Source: Archilochus colubris (Eukaryota > Chordata > Aves > Apodiformes > Trochilidae). Taken from it: a DNA stretch of 64,000 nt. The notes under the pieces were generated by a model. The model made no database searches, was not told the origin of the DNA, and saw only the letters and a program-made list of their open reading frames with translations. The position numbers and the translations under genes were made by a program. The DNA lies in the NCBI GenBank assembly GCA_023079485.1, contig CM041092.1:9437127-9501126 (forward strand), given 5' to 3'. Shown here piece by piece: positions 33,437 to 45,400 of the stretch (its first letter is position 1; every line of letters begins with the position of its first letter).

Positions 33437-36400
33437 GTGAGTGAGAGCCGGGGACAGGGATGCGCTGCCCCGCCGAGCTTCCCTGCGACAGCCGCCGCAG
33501 CTCCCGGGAGCGGGGAGATTGCGGGCTGGCAGCGGGGGAGCAGTGGGGAGCGGGGTATTCCCTAGAGAGCAGCCGAAGGGCGAAAGAAAAGAGGCGGCAA
33601 TGATGCTTTGGACAGAGCAATAACGCCTCCGATTTTGAAGTGTTGCCCGGTCAAGTGAGTAGCAAAGTGGAAGTTGATTTAGTCCAGGAAATGTGCATGG
33701 GGCTGTAAGCGTGCTTGTAAACCAGACTGCTACTGCATCCCCAGGGACATCTTTCAAATATGTGCTATGGCATTGCAGGTATTTTTGTGTAGAGGATACT
33801 TATTTTAGACCACCTCATCCAGAAGATTTTTCTCTCCTTCTCTTTAGTGTCATTTAAAAAAATACCTGTAGACGTAATGTTCTCAGCCTGCTAAAAAAAA
33901 AAATAAAAATTAAAGATTATCCCTTGGTGGTATGGAAAGCCAACCCGTGTTTGTTCTTCACATTTGTTTCTAGGCACTCTAGGTTTTAAAGTGAAAAAAC
34001 TTGAAGATGTAGCTGTACATTTTATTCTGTATCTTTGTTTTTTTGTTGGGTAGCCTTGATTGGTGAATGGCAAAGATTGTGGGGTTTGGTTTGTTTTTTT
34101 TTTTCGTTGTCATTTGCTAAGCATTTACCAACGTGTCAGGGACTGGTAGGGAAGTGCTTTCCTTGTTAAGAAAGAGGATATCAAAGAGCTCTATTTGCAA
34201 GGTGTGTTGCATTTATAGTCTGAAAACTGTTATATATAGCCTACAGCACTTTGCTCTCCTTAATACTGTGGGAAACGAAGGCAATTGGCACTTCTGAGAA
34301 GTCCAGGGTCTCCTAGCAGAGTGGATGCAGCTCCCTGCCCTCCCGCCGGGCACAGCAGCCTGTCTCTGAATGAGGTTTCTGCTTGTTTGTATTGACAGAA
34401 CATTTAAAACAACTCAAAGCATTAATGAGTGTGGTGGTGTCCTCTCTTGCCCTGATGCAAGTGTTGTGCTTTATCCTCAAATACCCTGATTCCAGGTAAC
34501 AAGAAATGGAGCCCCTTCAGTCATTGCTGAAGAATCAGAATTGCCCCCCCAACACACACAGAAACAATCTCAAAACTTCCCTTTGTGGCTGAAAGTGTTT
34601 GTGGCTGAAAGTGTCAAACTTCCTGAGTGAATGGGTAGGTGGTCAAGGGAACGGGTTATTGATTGCCCTGTACTCAGCATTTGCAGGGCTGCCCCAGCAT
34701 CGCTCTGCCCCCCAAGCACAGGAGAAGTTTTGTGAAAGGGGGAGACTCCAGCAGAGCCCACCGAGATGGTCATGGCTGGGGTGGGCACTGGGGCTCTTCA
34801 GGAGATCCTAACGGGGGATCTCACCACTGCCCAGCACGTGTTCCCAGAGAAGGTGGAGTCAGACTCATTCCAGAGGCCTGGCTCCTGGCTTGGGAATTCC
34901 TGGAGCTGGCTGCTGGCAAGCAGGATGTAGGACCTAGGGATAAAGGGCCTGCAGCATGTGATTTTAGTCCATACTTTTTGTCCATACTTTTGCTGGGTGA
35001 CTTTTTGTCCTTTTGTCCATACTGCCACTTCTCCTTTCTTGGTAACTTTTGTTCTCCATCAGTTGGTGTTTGCTTTCACACCACTCTTGTGCTTGGTATT
35101 TTTTTATCTTCTCAGTTTTAATTTTCCTTCTGTCCTCTTCCTCTGTTTGATCTTCTGCTTCTTCCCCGTGATGGTCTTGGAGGGTAATTCTCAACTGCTG
35201 TCTGCTCAGTTTAGGCTCTGTTGTGTTGTCTTTTTTATCTTTCATTTTTTTCCTTTTGATGTTCACCAGCCTTCAACTGAAACAGCTCTAAAAATTTCTC
35301 TTTATGTTCTTCTCTCCTGATGTGCAGACGTGGGAGGAGGAATGCAGTTCAGGCTGGGGGGAGCATGGGTTGGATTTGTAGTGTTTTAATCCTAGGAGAG
35401 GTTCTGGAGGTGTGAAGCAATGGCTGTGTCTGTCTTAGGGGAGTGGTGAATAGTTGTCTCCTCATTTGCCCGGTATTAAAGTGAGGTGGATATATCCAGT
35501 GATGAGTTGAGACCAATCACTGATTCCACTAATTGGTTAAAAACCCCTCTCCCTCAGAGATGTGCAGTGGCTTCTTCAGATGTGGCCCAGGCTCTGCTCA
35601 GTCCTGGTGGAGGGGATGCATTCATATTGCAGCCTTTCCTTCAGGGGGAATGCTGAGAGTTTCCCTCATCGACTTCACAGTCTGTTTCAGAGAATTTACA
35701 GTTATTTTGCAGCACCAGTTTCTTGGCTGAAACCAGACAGTGAGTTTGGGAGAGAGGCATTCCGGTGCTAGACAGCTTCCGTGGGCAGGCTGTTTTGCTA
35801 GGAAACCAGGCTGGGAATCTGGTGTTGAACAGAGTCAGATCTGTGTGCTGGAGAGGTGAAACTTTCTGACTTCAGCCTTTAGTGCAGCCTTTTTGTATAA
35901 CCAGACAGCACCCAGAGGTAGATGGGCTCCCACCTCCTTCTGGCTCCTGGGGGTGATGGTGACTTCATGATATTTTTGTAACCATTAGCAGGTTGCAGGT
36001 GAGAACACTACAAGTATGCTGGGTTTCTTCCTGATGTTAAATTCCTTTTACCAGGATAAATTGATGTTACCGGATACAGAACAGTCCTTTTGCCCATTAA
36101 TTCATTGTTCATTCAAAAGGCTCCTGTAGACGTTTTTGCTCGTTTGTCTCCCTGGTACAAGAGGGTAAAAAAACAAACCAAAAAAACACACAACAAAACC
36201 CCAAACAGACATAACCCCCATGATGGATACATTCCTGTGCTGTATTTGAATGGAATGGCACTGTTGTATCAGGGATGGGTACTGCTCCAGGGTGAGGTGG
36301 AGCCATGCAGAAACTTACACATTTTCTTGACTTGTAAGTAATTGGCCCTTACCTAGTGGTTTTGATCTTCAAAGCTCTTTTCAAATGCTAAGTAATTTTT

Positions 36401-39400
36401 GCAGCATTCCTACAATCTTGGCAAGAAGTATGCCTGCTTTTGTAGATGGGGCAAACTGGTTTTGATAGTGTCACTTGCCCAAGGCTACAGGATTAAGGCC
36501 TATTCTGGTATAGTGGTAACTTGATGGTGGGTTCAGGTCTTGATAGGAAGTGTTTTGGGCTGTGCTGTACTGATGAAAAACTCAAGGACAAGACCCTGCT
36601 GCCAGGGCTCTCACCAGTAACAAGGGTCAGAAGTGAATCTGTGAAGTCCAGAGCATATGGTTAAAAAGTGTGGAACTGTAGATGTTTTTTTTCCTAAGAC
36701 ATATCAGAACACAGTAAGTTCTTGAAATAAGTTATTGGCTCCAGAACAGAGCTTAGTGGTGTTACTGGACCAAACTAGAGCAGAACTCATCTTCTCCAAG
36801 CAGAACATGCATGTTATGGGAATACCTTGGGTGTTGGGTAGGCTTTGCTCAGTCCTTATGCCTTACTAGCCAGTGGATGATCTAAATGCAGTGCTTGGAC
36901 ACCAAGCTCTGGTTCTTCTGCAGAACTGCTCATTGAATTTGTGCAATTGATTGCAGCTGACCTTTGGTATTGGAAACCCACTGAAATTTGGTGGCCTTTC
37001 ATAGTAGGCAGAAAGCTGCTTTTCACCAGAAACATGCAGCTGGCCACTTTCTATGGTGTCTGCCTCTGAGAGCCCCGTTGTGTTGGCCAAGGTGCTACAA
37101 GACACCAAGACACAAAGGTCTTTGGTACCTTTGAGCTACAGCAGTGCTATTTCTTCTGTCTGTCAAAGGAAACTGAGGCACAGAGTGTCTGAGTAGGGGC
37201 TGTGTTGCAAACACGTGAGTGATGGAGTGTAAAGCAGGAAGGAAAAGCACCACAGATGGCTGCTAACCTTATCAGAGCAATCTGAGGTGTGACCTGGTGA
37301 TCTCTGACTCATTGTGGCTGCTTTTGAAGTTTGCCATGGTGTCTGGTTTGGGTGTCTGTGGCTCAAACCATGAATTCAGTTTTGATTTTTCTTGAGGTGA
37401 GTCTATCTGCTCCCTCCTTCTCATGTTTTTTGCTTGTTTCCTGATGCTCCTGTGCACTGTTCCAACTCTCTTTAGCTGCCACATTGCTTCTTGGTCACCT
37501 CTTGCATTCATCTCTAGCAGCTTTGGCTCTAGTGAATAATCCCAGACAGTTTTAGTGGTTTACATTGTGCTACATTTCTCCCCTAACACTGGTGGATCTC
37601 ACACATGGGCTATGACTTTTTCATTGAGGTATGATGACTTCATAGTTGCCCTGAGTCCTGGTCCCTCCTTTCTTTTGGGTCACATCCCTCTGCTCACTTT
37701 GAGGTTTTTTGAAGGACAGCTTTCCCTGCTGCCTCCATCCTTGCTCTGGCCTTCCTGTGACTAATCTGGAGCTGTGGCACAAATGCTGTGGGATGCTGGC
37801 AATTGGTAGTTTCATTGGAACTGGGGACCAGCTGCCTTCAGGCTAACCGGGATTTATATGCCTGGAGAGGACCTTTTTGTGAAAGATGAAAGGCTGGCAG
37901 GTGAAGTGGAGGTCCCTTGAGTCTCATAATCTGCTGTACTGTAAAATGTCAGCAGTGGTTTATCAGTATTGATTGTCCCTTCTGGTGCTGTATTCTCACT
38001 TTATCATGCAAATATAGCTGGGTAGGCTGACATTCCAGTGAACTTCTATTGTCTTATTTAATGAAAAAGTTGCTATTTAGAGCATCAAAAGAAATTGCTT
38101 ATAGAGAATATGGTAATATCATTTTGTGTTGGTTTGGTTTGTGCTTTTTTAACACAATGATTGGAGAGAATCTGAAGTGCTATTTGAGCAAAGGAAATGG
38201 GCTCTGAAGCCACACATGAAACTGGAATAAAAAGCAAGCTGCTGTCCATTCCATCCAAACATTTCTAAGCCCCTCTCTGAAAGCTGCTGAATTCAACAGC
38301 AAGCCAAGGATGTAATTCACAGCTTTTCTGTAAGGAGGTGATGTACTGTCCTACCCAATTACTATCATCAGGCTAGATGATAGTCAAAGTATTCCCTTTG
38401 TATTCCAGTGCTCTTGAAGAGCTGTGCAGGGCCCAAAGGTTCCCTCTGAGGGTTTGTTGTACTGTCCTTCACTTCTGCACTAACCTGCTGCCAGCCCTGG
38501 CTGAGAGAAAGTGCCAAAGCCATAAGACTGGGATTGTAGTCAGGTGCTTGTGGCTCATCTCACAGGAGCATCTTACTGAGCTCTGAGAGGTTACTTGAGA
38601 GTTGTCTCACATCTGATGGTAATCAAACAAGTCTTTGCTTCAGGGAGCTGGAGGGATTTTGTAACAGACCCATAGACTCCTTGTTGGCATTTGATGTGTC
38701 CAACTTGAAAACACGATGCATGAGTGACTGCTTCATTTTAATTTGTCCTTAGCATCTTAAAAAGAGAGGTGAAAACACTATAGACTGTTACAGATGGTGG
38801 TGTATGCTAATAGCTTTGAATTCTTTCAGTGCTTCTTTTCCTTGAAGCTGTTGACACTGTGTGGAGAAATACTGCAGCAACCAATAAATAGAGTTTCCCA
38901 AGCAGGTTCTTGTTTCCCAAAGTGTGGTATCCTGGTTGAGGTGAGCTGGTACAGGAAATAGGTCCTGCACACCTCGTGATCTTGAGGGGAAGCAGGTTCT
39001 CATGGTTTCTTAAGGCATGACCAAGAGAGGGATGAGAAATCCAGTGCTGCTTTACATCATGAACAGGATATGACACTTGCTGTAATCATATAAATGCCCA
39101 GAGGCATACTGGTACATCAGTTCATGTGCACTCTTTTGCCTTTCACTGTTTTTTACTATTTTATTTGCCTTCTATGTTTTTTTTAAGGTTTTATAACCTT
39201 TTATTAGATTATAAAGGTTGTATGTATGCAGGCAGAAGCATCTCACCTTACTCTAAAACTTGTTCCATGCTCCATGGTATCTTTTACATGTGTAGTATGC
39301 CAAAACAGAGGGCATGTGATGCTCACTTTGTTTTTCTTTGCACCCAGGTTCACTTCCCTGATGTTGAACGAGTGGAGTGGCTGAACAAGGTGAGGATCTC

Positions 39401-42400
39401 TGTGAGGCTGTCTCTGCTCTGAGCTACAGCACAGCACAAATCTGAGAAAGCTGTGAAATCACTGCAATATGGCTCAATCATATCCCTGTCTGAGCCTTGG
39501 AGCCACCTAAGTATAGAGCTGCCACTGAGGTTTTGGTGAGAGCCAAACGTGTGCCTGGTTGTTACAATTTTGATGGATTTGACCACAACACTTCTTTCTG
39601 AGGTTAAAAACAAACAAACAAAAAACCAGACAAGAGTTCTGTGCATGTATATAGATAGATAGATAGATAGATGTGTACATACATCTATGTCTTTGTGTCT
39701 GTATGTGTTTCTTATTATTTTAGCAAAAATAGTGACACCTCCTCTTACCAGAGAGGCTCTGAGGGTAACACAGCACTGGAATAGAGGGAGGGAATAGCAC
39801 TGGAATAGAGCCCAGGGAGGTTGTGGAGTCTTACATCCCTGGAGACATTCAAGGCCTGACTGGATGTTCCTATCAAGCCAGCTCTAGCAGTGGGGTTGGA
39901 TGAGATGATCCCCAGAGGTCCCTTCCAACCCCTTACCATTTTTTTGTTATTCTCTGTGTTCCCAGAATGTTCTGAGGCAGATGCTGTCATCAGCAGGTGT
40001 ATTGAGACTCTCCCTGGGACTGGACTCTGGAATTCAAAGAAAAAACCAGAACTTTTAAATTAGTATCCAATAATTATTAGTAAAATTACTTGTAAATTAG
40101 TATCAAATGTCCTTTTTCCCTTTTAGCAAGCTTTCTTCTAATCTAAAATCTCATCTCCCTTCTGTCTGAATAAACCTAACTTCAGGGACACTTTATAGTA
40201 ATTAGGGACTATTGTGCTTTAGGGGTTTGAATCCTGGGCTCTGCAGGCTCAGTCCTTGTGGTTAGAAGCAGTCAATAGAATGATGCTGAAAACTCACCAC
40301 TCAGTTATTAAACCAAATTGCTTTTCTGAGGAACTGAGATGGATTGTTCCATAAGGATGACATAGGAGGACAAATGTAACTTGGTATTTTAAAAGGACAG
40401 AGGTTAATAGCCAGGTGTTCAGTGATGTGTGCATCTGTTTCTCAACAAAGGGTGTCTTGTACCAAAAATCCTCAGTGTTTCTGCTTTTCCTCTTCACTAG
40501 ATCCTTGTACAAGCTTGGCCATACTTTGGGACAATCATGGAAAAAACATTTAAAGAAGTTGTTGAACCAAAAATCAGAGCAAAGAATGTCCATCTGAAGA
40601 CATGCACCTTTACCAAAATCAACTTTGGCGAGAAGGTAGTGTGGGTTCTTAGCAACACTTGCAGTACAGACTTCTTCAGTTCACATGGAAGGAGTCTGAT
40701 GTTCAGCTTTTGAACAGCTCTGAGTGTTAAACAAAATGGTATTGGTACAACTTTGCTGCCTTCTTTGTTCCTTCCTCATGCTGACTTGAGCATCTTCACC
40801 ATGTAGGAAAGATCTTATGGGACACACATGTAGTGAAATGAGGCAACCAGGTGCCACTAATTACCAGGTAGTGGGCATGAGCTTGTGTTAAGCCCACCTG
40901 TGCCTGATTAGGGTGGGCCCCAACTGCGCATGAGCAGGATTAGGGGGCCAATAAAAGGCCCTAATCAGGCACAGGTGGGCTTAACACAAGCTCGTGCCCA
41001 CTACCTGGTAATTAGTGGCACCTGGTTGCCTCATTTCACTACATACACATCCCTTCCCACTGGTTGTCAGGATCATGGGACTGGAGACAGAACACTTTTT
41101 TCTGTTTTACCCTTGCAAGAGGAGTTTCCAGAGCTCCCTAAGGCTCTCAGCATGGGCTGCTTGCTACCAGCCCTGTGTCTGAGGACTGCCAAGGCTGTTC
41201 ACACTACCTCTTTATGGGAAAAACTTATGTTGTTTACTCATACTTTAAATACAGTTATGCAAAGTCTTTAATGAATGCTTCTGTATTCAAAATGATTGAA
41301 GTGAGTAGGACTTTTCACTTGGGCTTAACTTGAAAGATATTAACTATGCCAAATCTTGTTTGTCTCTATTTCAGTGCCCTAGAATCAATGGAATAAAAGC
41401 CTACACCAAAGAAATTGATAGAAGACAAATTACCCTCGACCTTCAGATATGGTAATATTGCATCATTGATTATATATATATATATTTCTTGACTAATTGC
41501 CCACTTGACACTTGTGTGTGAGTTGTCATGCAGTGTAGAGCATGTCATGCTCTACAGCCTAGAATGATATGAGGTAATCTGGATGTCTTCAATACTTACA
41601 GAGATGAGATGCTGTGTCACTGTCACCTGCACAGGTCTATGTGTTGACTACTTTGGCCTGTCACTGCTGCCACGGGTGTAAGAATGTGTCCCTTGTCCTT
41701 GCCACTCATGGCAGTAAGAACACAAGCATTGGAACTCAATTTCCTGTTCTGACACCTCAGACAGCTCTCAGGCATGGAGGCACTTGGTCTGTCTATTGCC
41801 CCACTGTGGTTCTTCTTCAGTCCAACTTCTCCAGTTCTTCCAGAACTACTTGCACAATTTATTTTTAATGCCTTCCCCTGGATTAATTGTCTCGTTTTAA
41901 TCACCATTTGTTCCATGTGCCACCCAACACATTTGCTTTTTTTGATTACAGCTGTTGTCTGAGCAGAAAACTGCCTCTAGCTCTGTTAACAACAACAACA
42001 ACAACAAAATTAGATGAAACATTTTATACCTCCCAGGCTGTTTTGAATGAGCTTGTGTGCTTTGTTAACATCAGAGCTAAACTTTCTCCTGGTTTGGCCT
42101 GAAGAATGGAATTACTGGGGGAATACCACTTGCATGCTGCTGTAGCTCTGTAACTTTAGTGGGCAATTGACCTGCCTAATTTAAATGCTTTTCTTCGTGG
42201 CAGTGCCAGGAAAAAGCAGTGTGAAATTATGGAGTGTCTTGGCAGCAGCACAGAGCTGCTCAGAACTGTGCCTGCTGCTTAATGTGGCAATGGCATGGCA
42301 GCATCCCTGGCATGGCAGTGTCCCTCAGTGTAAAATGACATGCTTGATTTTCAGCCAGAACATGTTGTGCTTCAGTGCTGCCAATGAAGTGCTCTTTGTA

Positions 42401-45400
42401 ATACGTAGTTTTAGGGCCTTTGGCAAATCATTTGTGCTTTCTACATTGAGACTGAGGGATCTGATGCCTTTAAGGCTCTGCAGGAGACTGCTGCTGTTCT
42501 CTGTTAAACTACTTCTCCAGGCTGCTTCTCCCACATACTCTCACTTTCACTGTCTTTTAATAATCCTCTGCAGAGGGATTCCCCCACCCCCTCATTCCTG
42601 TCCCTCTGGCAGGTTCATCAGCATCTCCAAACTGGTCAAACACTTCAGTACAATAACTTAACCTGAACTGTCATCTGATAACCCAAGTATTTTCTGCATT
42701 CACACAGGAGTGTTCAGACTGCCTTATCTCTCTGTTGGAGATTTCTTCTGTTAAGACTGTTAAGAACTCAGCTTCTCTTACATTAATACATAAACATCAA
42801 TTTCTGCACCAAGCTGGGGGTTGTGCATTGTGCAGCATCTGCAGGAGGTAGTGTAGAACTTCCAGTACTTCCAGGAATGGGGAGATGGGCTTGAGCTGCT
42901 CCCTCTGCACCACCTCTAGGGGGCTGCATGCTGGTGAGGTTTAAGTGGCTGGATCTGCCCCCAGAACTGTGTCTCCTGGTGTTACTGCTCTGGAGATGAG
43001 GGATGTGCTGTGAGTGCCAACACAGTGTGCACTTGGCCATGCTGAGACCACAGTTTCTGGCTTTCCTCTCTTGGGTTAGGTTATAGAGAAGGGTAGCTGT
43101 GTTGCATTGGACATTAAAAGATTAACTTGTCCTTGTGTTATAAAGATGACTCCTTCGTGTTGGTGCTTTCTAGCTGTAATCTTGTGGGAATTCCCTCAAT
43201 GGTGAAATTAGATGATCCTGACCTGCTGGCTGGCTCCCCTCTGGATGCAGCAGTGAGCAGCTGCTCCATGTTATCCTGGGGACAGCATTCCTGCCTTGGA
43301 AGCAGCCCTGCCCCACGCCAGGGCTGAGTTCTCTCTGTTGGGAGCTTCTTGCATCCAGAAATCTCTGCAGGCTCTATAAATGCTTCTTGCTTTCAGCCTC
43401 ACAGAAGTACAGGAGGAGGAGGGATTTTTTCCTCCAGTGTTGTCAAGGAAGCAGCTGATCTCTGAAGCCCAAGTCTGACTTGGCAGGGGGTAAACACAGG
43501 AAAAAGGCAGGAGTAGAAAACAACCAACAACTTTCCTGCTTATCTTTCCTTTGTGGTCTCTATGGAGTTATCTGTGTGGGTTTAGTAGCCACTTGTGGAC
43601 ATATGGTCCATCAAGTGTTTTGTTTAATCTGTTTATGCTCCTGATCTCCCTAACGTGGTGCTGTGCTGAATGCTGTGGCTCATACCTGTGCTGTGTGAAG
43701 AGGAGCTTCCTTCCCTGTGTGTTAAATTTGTGATGTAGTATCACAAACTGCATCCTTTCCTTGGGAACTGTGAAAAATAGCACTTACAGGTTCCTGGCTT
43801 GTATGGGCAGTAGCTGTCAGCAGAGCCAGTGACACAGGAGATCTGGTGTCACGTGGAGTTACCAAAACGAACTTGAGAAGCTGCTTTAATTAAATCTGGT
43901 AATAACAGCTTATGTGTCCATAGCATCAGAGCCGTTGGGGATGGTTATGTAGAATGCTGTCTCATTACAGTCTCGACTGTCCCACAGGAAAGATACTAGG
44001 AAGGAATTCTCTGTGAGGGTGGTGAGACACAGTGGAAAAGATTGCTCAGGGAAGTTGTGGATGCCTGCTCCCTGGAGGTGTCCCTGCCCATAGCAGAGGG
44101 GTTGGAACTTGATGATCTTTAAGGTCCCTTCCAACCCAAACCATTCTACAATTCTGTGATTCTATGAAAGGACTACACTTGAGTTTTTGGCAGGAAAACC
44201 AAAGCTCAGAGATGATTATTTGTGAGGCACAGACACCTTTTGGCAAAGACAAAGAAGGAGGCTGTGTCTTCTTTCATAATCTTTTGTTTGGCGCCTGAGA
44301 TGATGCACTCGGTTGGTGTAACTGAAGTTCTGTAAATTTTTGCTCTGTTCAGCTTACAGGACTGAACAGAAATGTTGAGACAGTCACTGCTTACCCTCAG
44401 GTCCTCTGTACAGACTTAGTTTGTCATTTATCTGTCTCATGGTTCTGGTGTCTGTATGTTGTTCCTGTATCTACTTTCCAGCACAAATATCCCTGGTATA
44501 CAGCTTCCACGTGACAGATAAGAAAGGATCAGGGTTCTTGCAGTGGCTAAATGAAAGACAAGATCCCTTCCAGACTGGGACCTGAAATCCCCAAATCTGA
44601 AATATGTGATCCCAGCTGGAAGTAAGCTGTCAATACTCTGGACTCTCCAAACAATTTGCCCTAGATGTAAATAATGACTCCAGAGCATCGGGAGCTGACA
44701 GTTGCATTCTCCAAATGAATTACTGTCAAAGCATTCCAGAAATGCTCTCCAGTAGTGGATTTTTCAAAATGGGAGCTTTTCAAGTGCAGCCACTTGACCT
44801 CCTACAACTGCTTATCTTCCCACTAATTATGCAATTGCCTGAACTGCTGTGTAGCCTTGTAATCATTGGCTATAATTATCAGAGTTTCAAAGAATTCAAA
44901 GGCTCTTAATACCATCCAGAAGAAACTTGCAATCCAGTTGCTTCCTACTTCATTAATCTGATTTAGAACTCATGATAATTTTTCATTGGAAATGTTTTGA
45001 ATTCTCACTTCCATGCTTTTCTGTGGCATTTACAATATGTGAGATGCCATAGTAGAACAGTGTAATAACTAATATGTATAAAGGTGTGCAATGTCATTTA
45101 CTCTTAAAAGAGAATCTCTGGACTTGCTAACTGGCAAAGGCTATCTCCTGTTTGTGCATAATTGGGGAAAGTGGTGAGCAACAATACTTGGAGCTTTGGT
45201 GGAGTTTGACTTAACAAAGTTTGTAGGATCTTAGAGAAATTAAAAGAATCTTGGAAAGCTGTCATTCTTTAGCAGAAAAGGGATACTTGCCCTGTGTTCT
45301 ATTCAGGAGCCTGACTTGAGACGAAAAGGGGGAAGGCAGAGTCAGTCTGGTTTTTCTCATACCCTGTGGTATTTAGTAACCTTTTCTTATTTGTCTAATA

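Larger units (their letters stand above)
32585..33560 (+). promoter_or_regulatory. ESYT3: CpG-island promoter and 5' region of ESYT3
   Basis: About 1 kb of very GC-rich, CpG-dense sequence in an otherwise AT-moderate window, ending just after the first coding exon. It includes a degenerate GGGCC/GAGCC pentamer run near 32,963-33,006 and G-runs at 33,019-33,040 that could form a quadruplex. No TATA box is evident, as usual for island promoters. The transcription start cannot be placed exactly but should lie between about 32,900 and 33,150. Confidence 0.85.
33437..39347 (+). other. ESYT3: ESYT3 intron 1
   Basis: 5,911-base GT-AG intron. Contents seen: the end of the CpG island, T-runs near 34,097, a 17-base repeat at 34,582-34,614 and two MIR-like relics at about 36,330-36,545 and 37,150-37,245. 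No exon-like frame with homology. As a first intron next to an island it may hold regulatory sites, which I cannot define. Confidence 0.75.

Noticed and set aside
32615..33757. 380-codon minus-strand open frame and several 150-285-codon frames across the ESYT3 island
   Set aside because: High GC content removes stop codons in all frames. The translations are Pro/Arg/Gly/Ala-rich without domains, and the real coding exon on the + strand explains the region.
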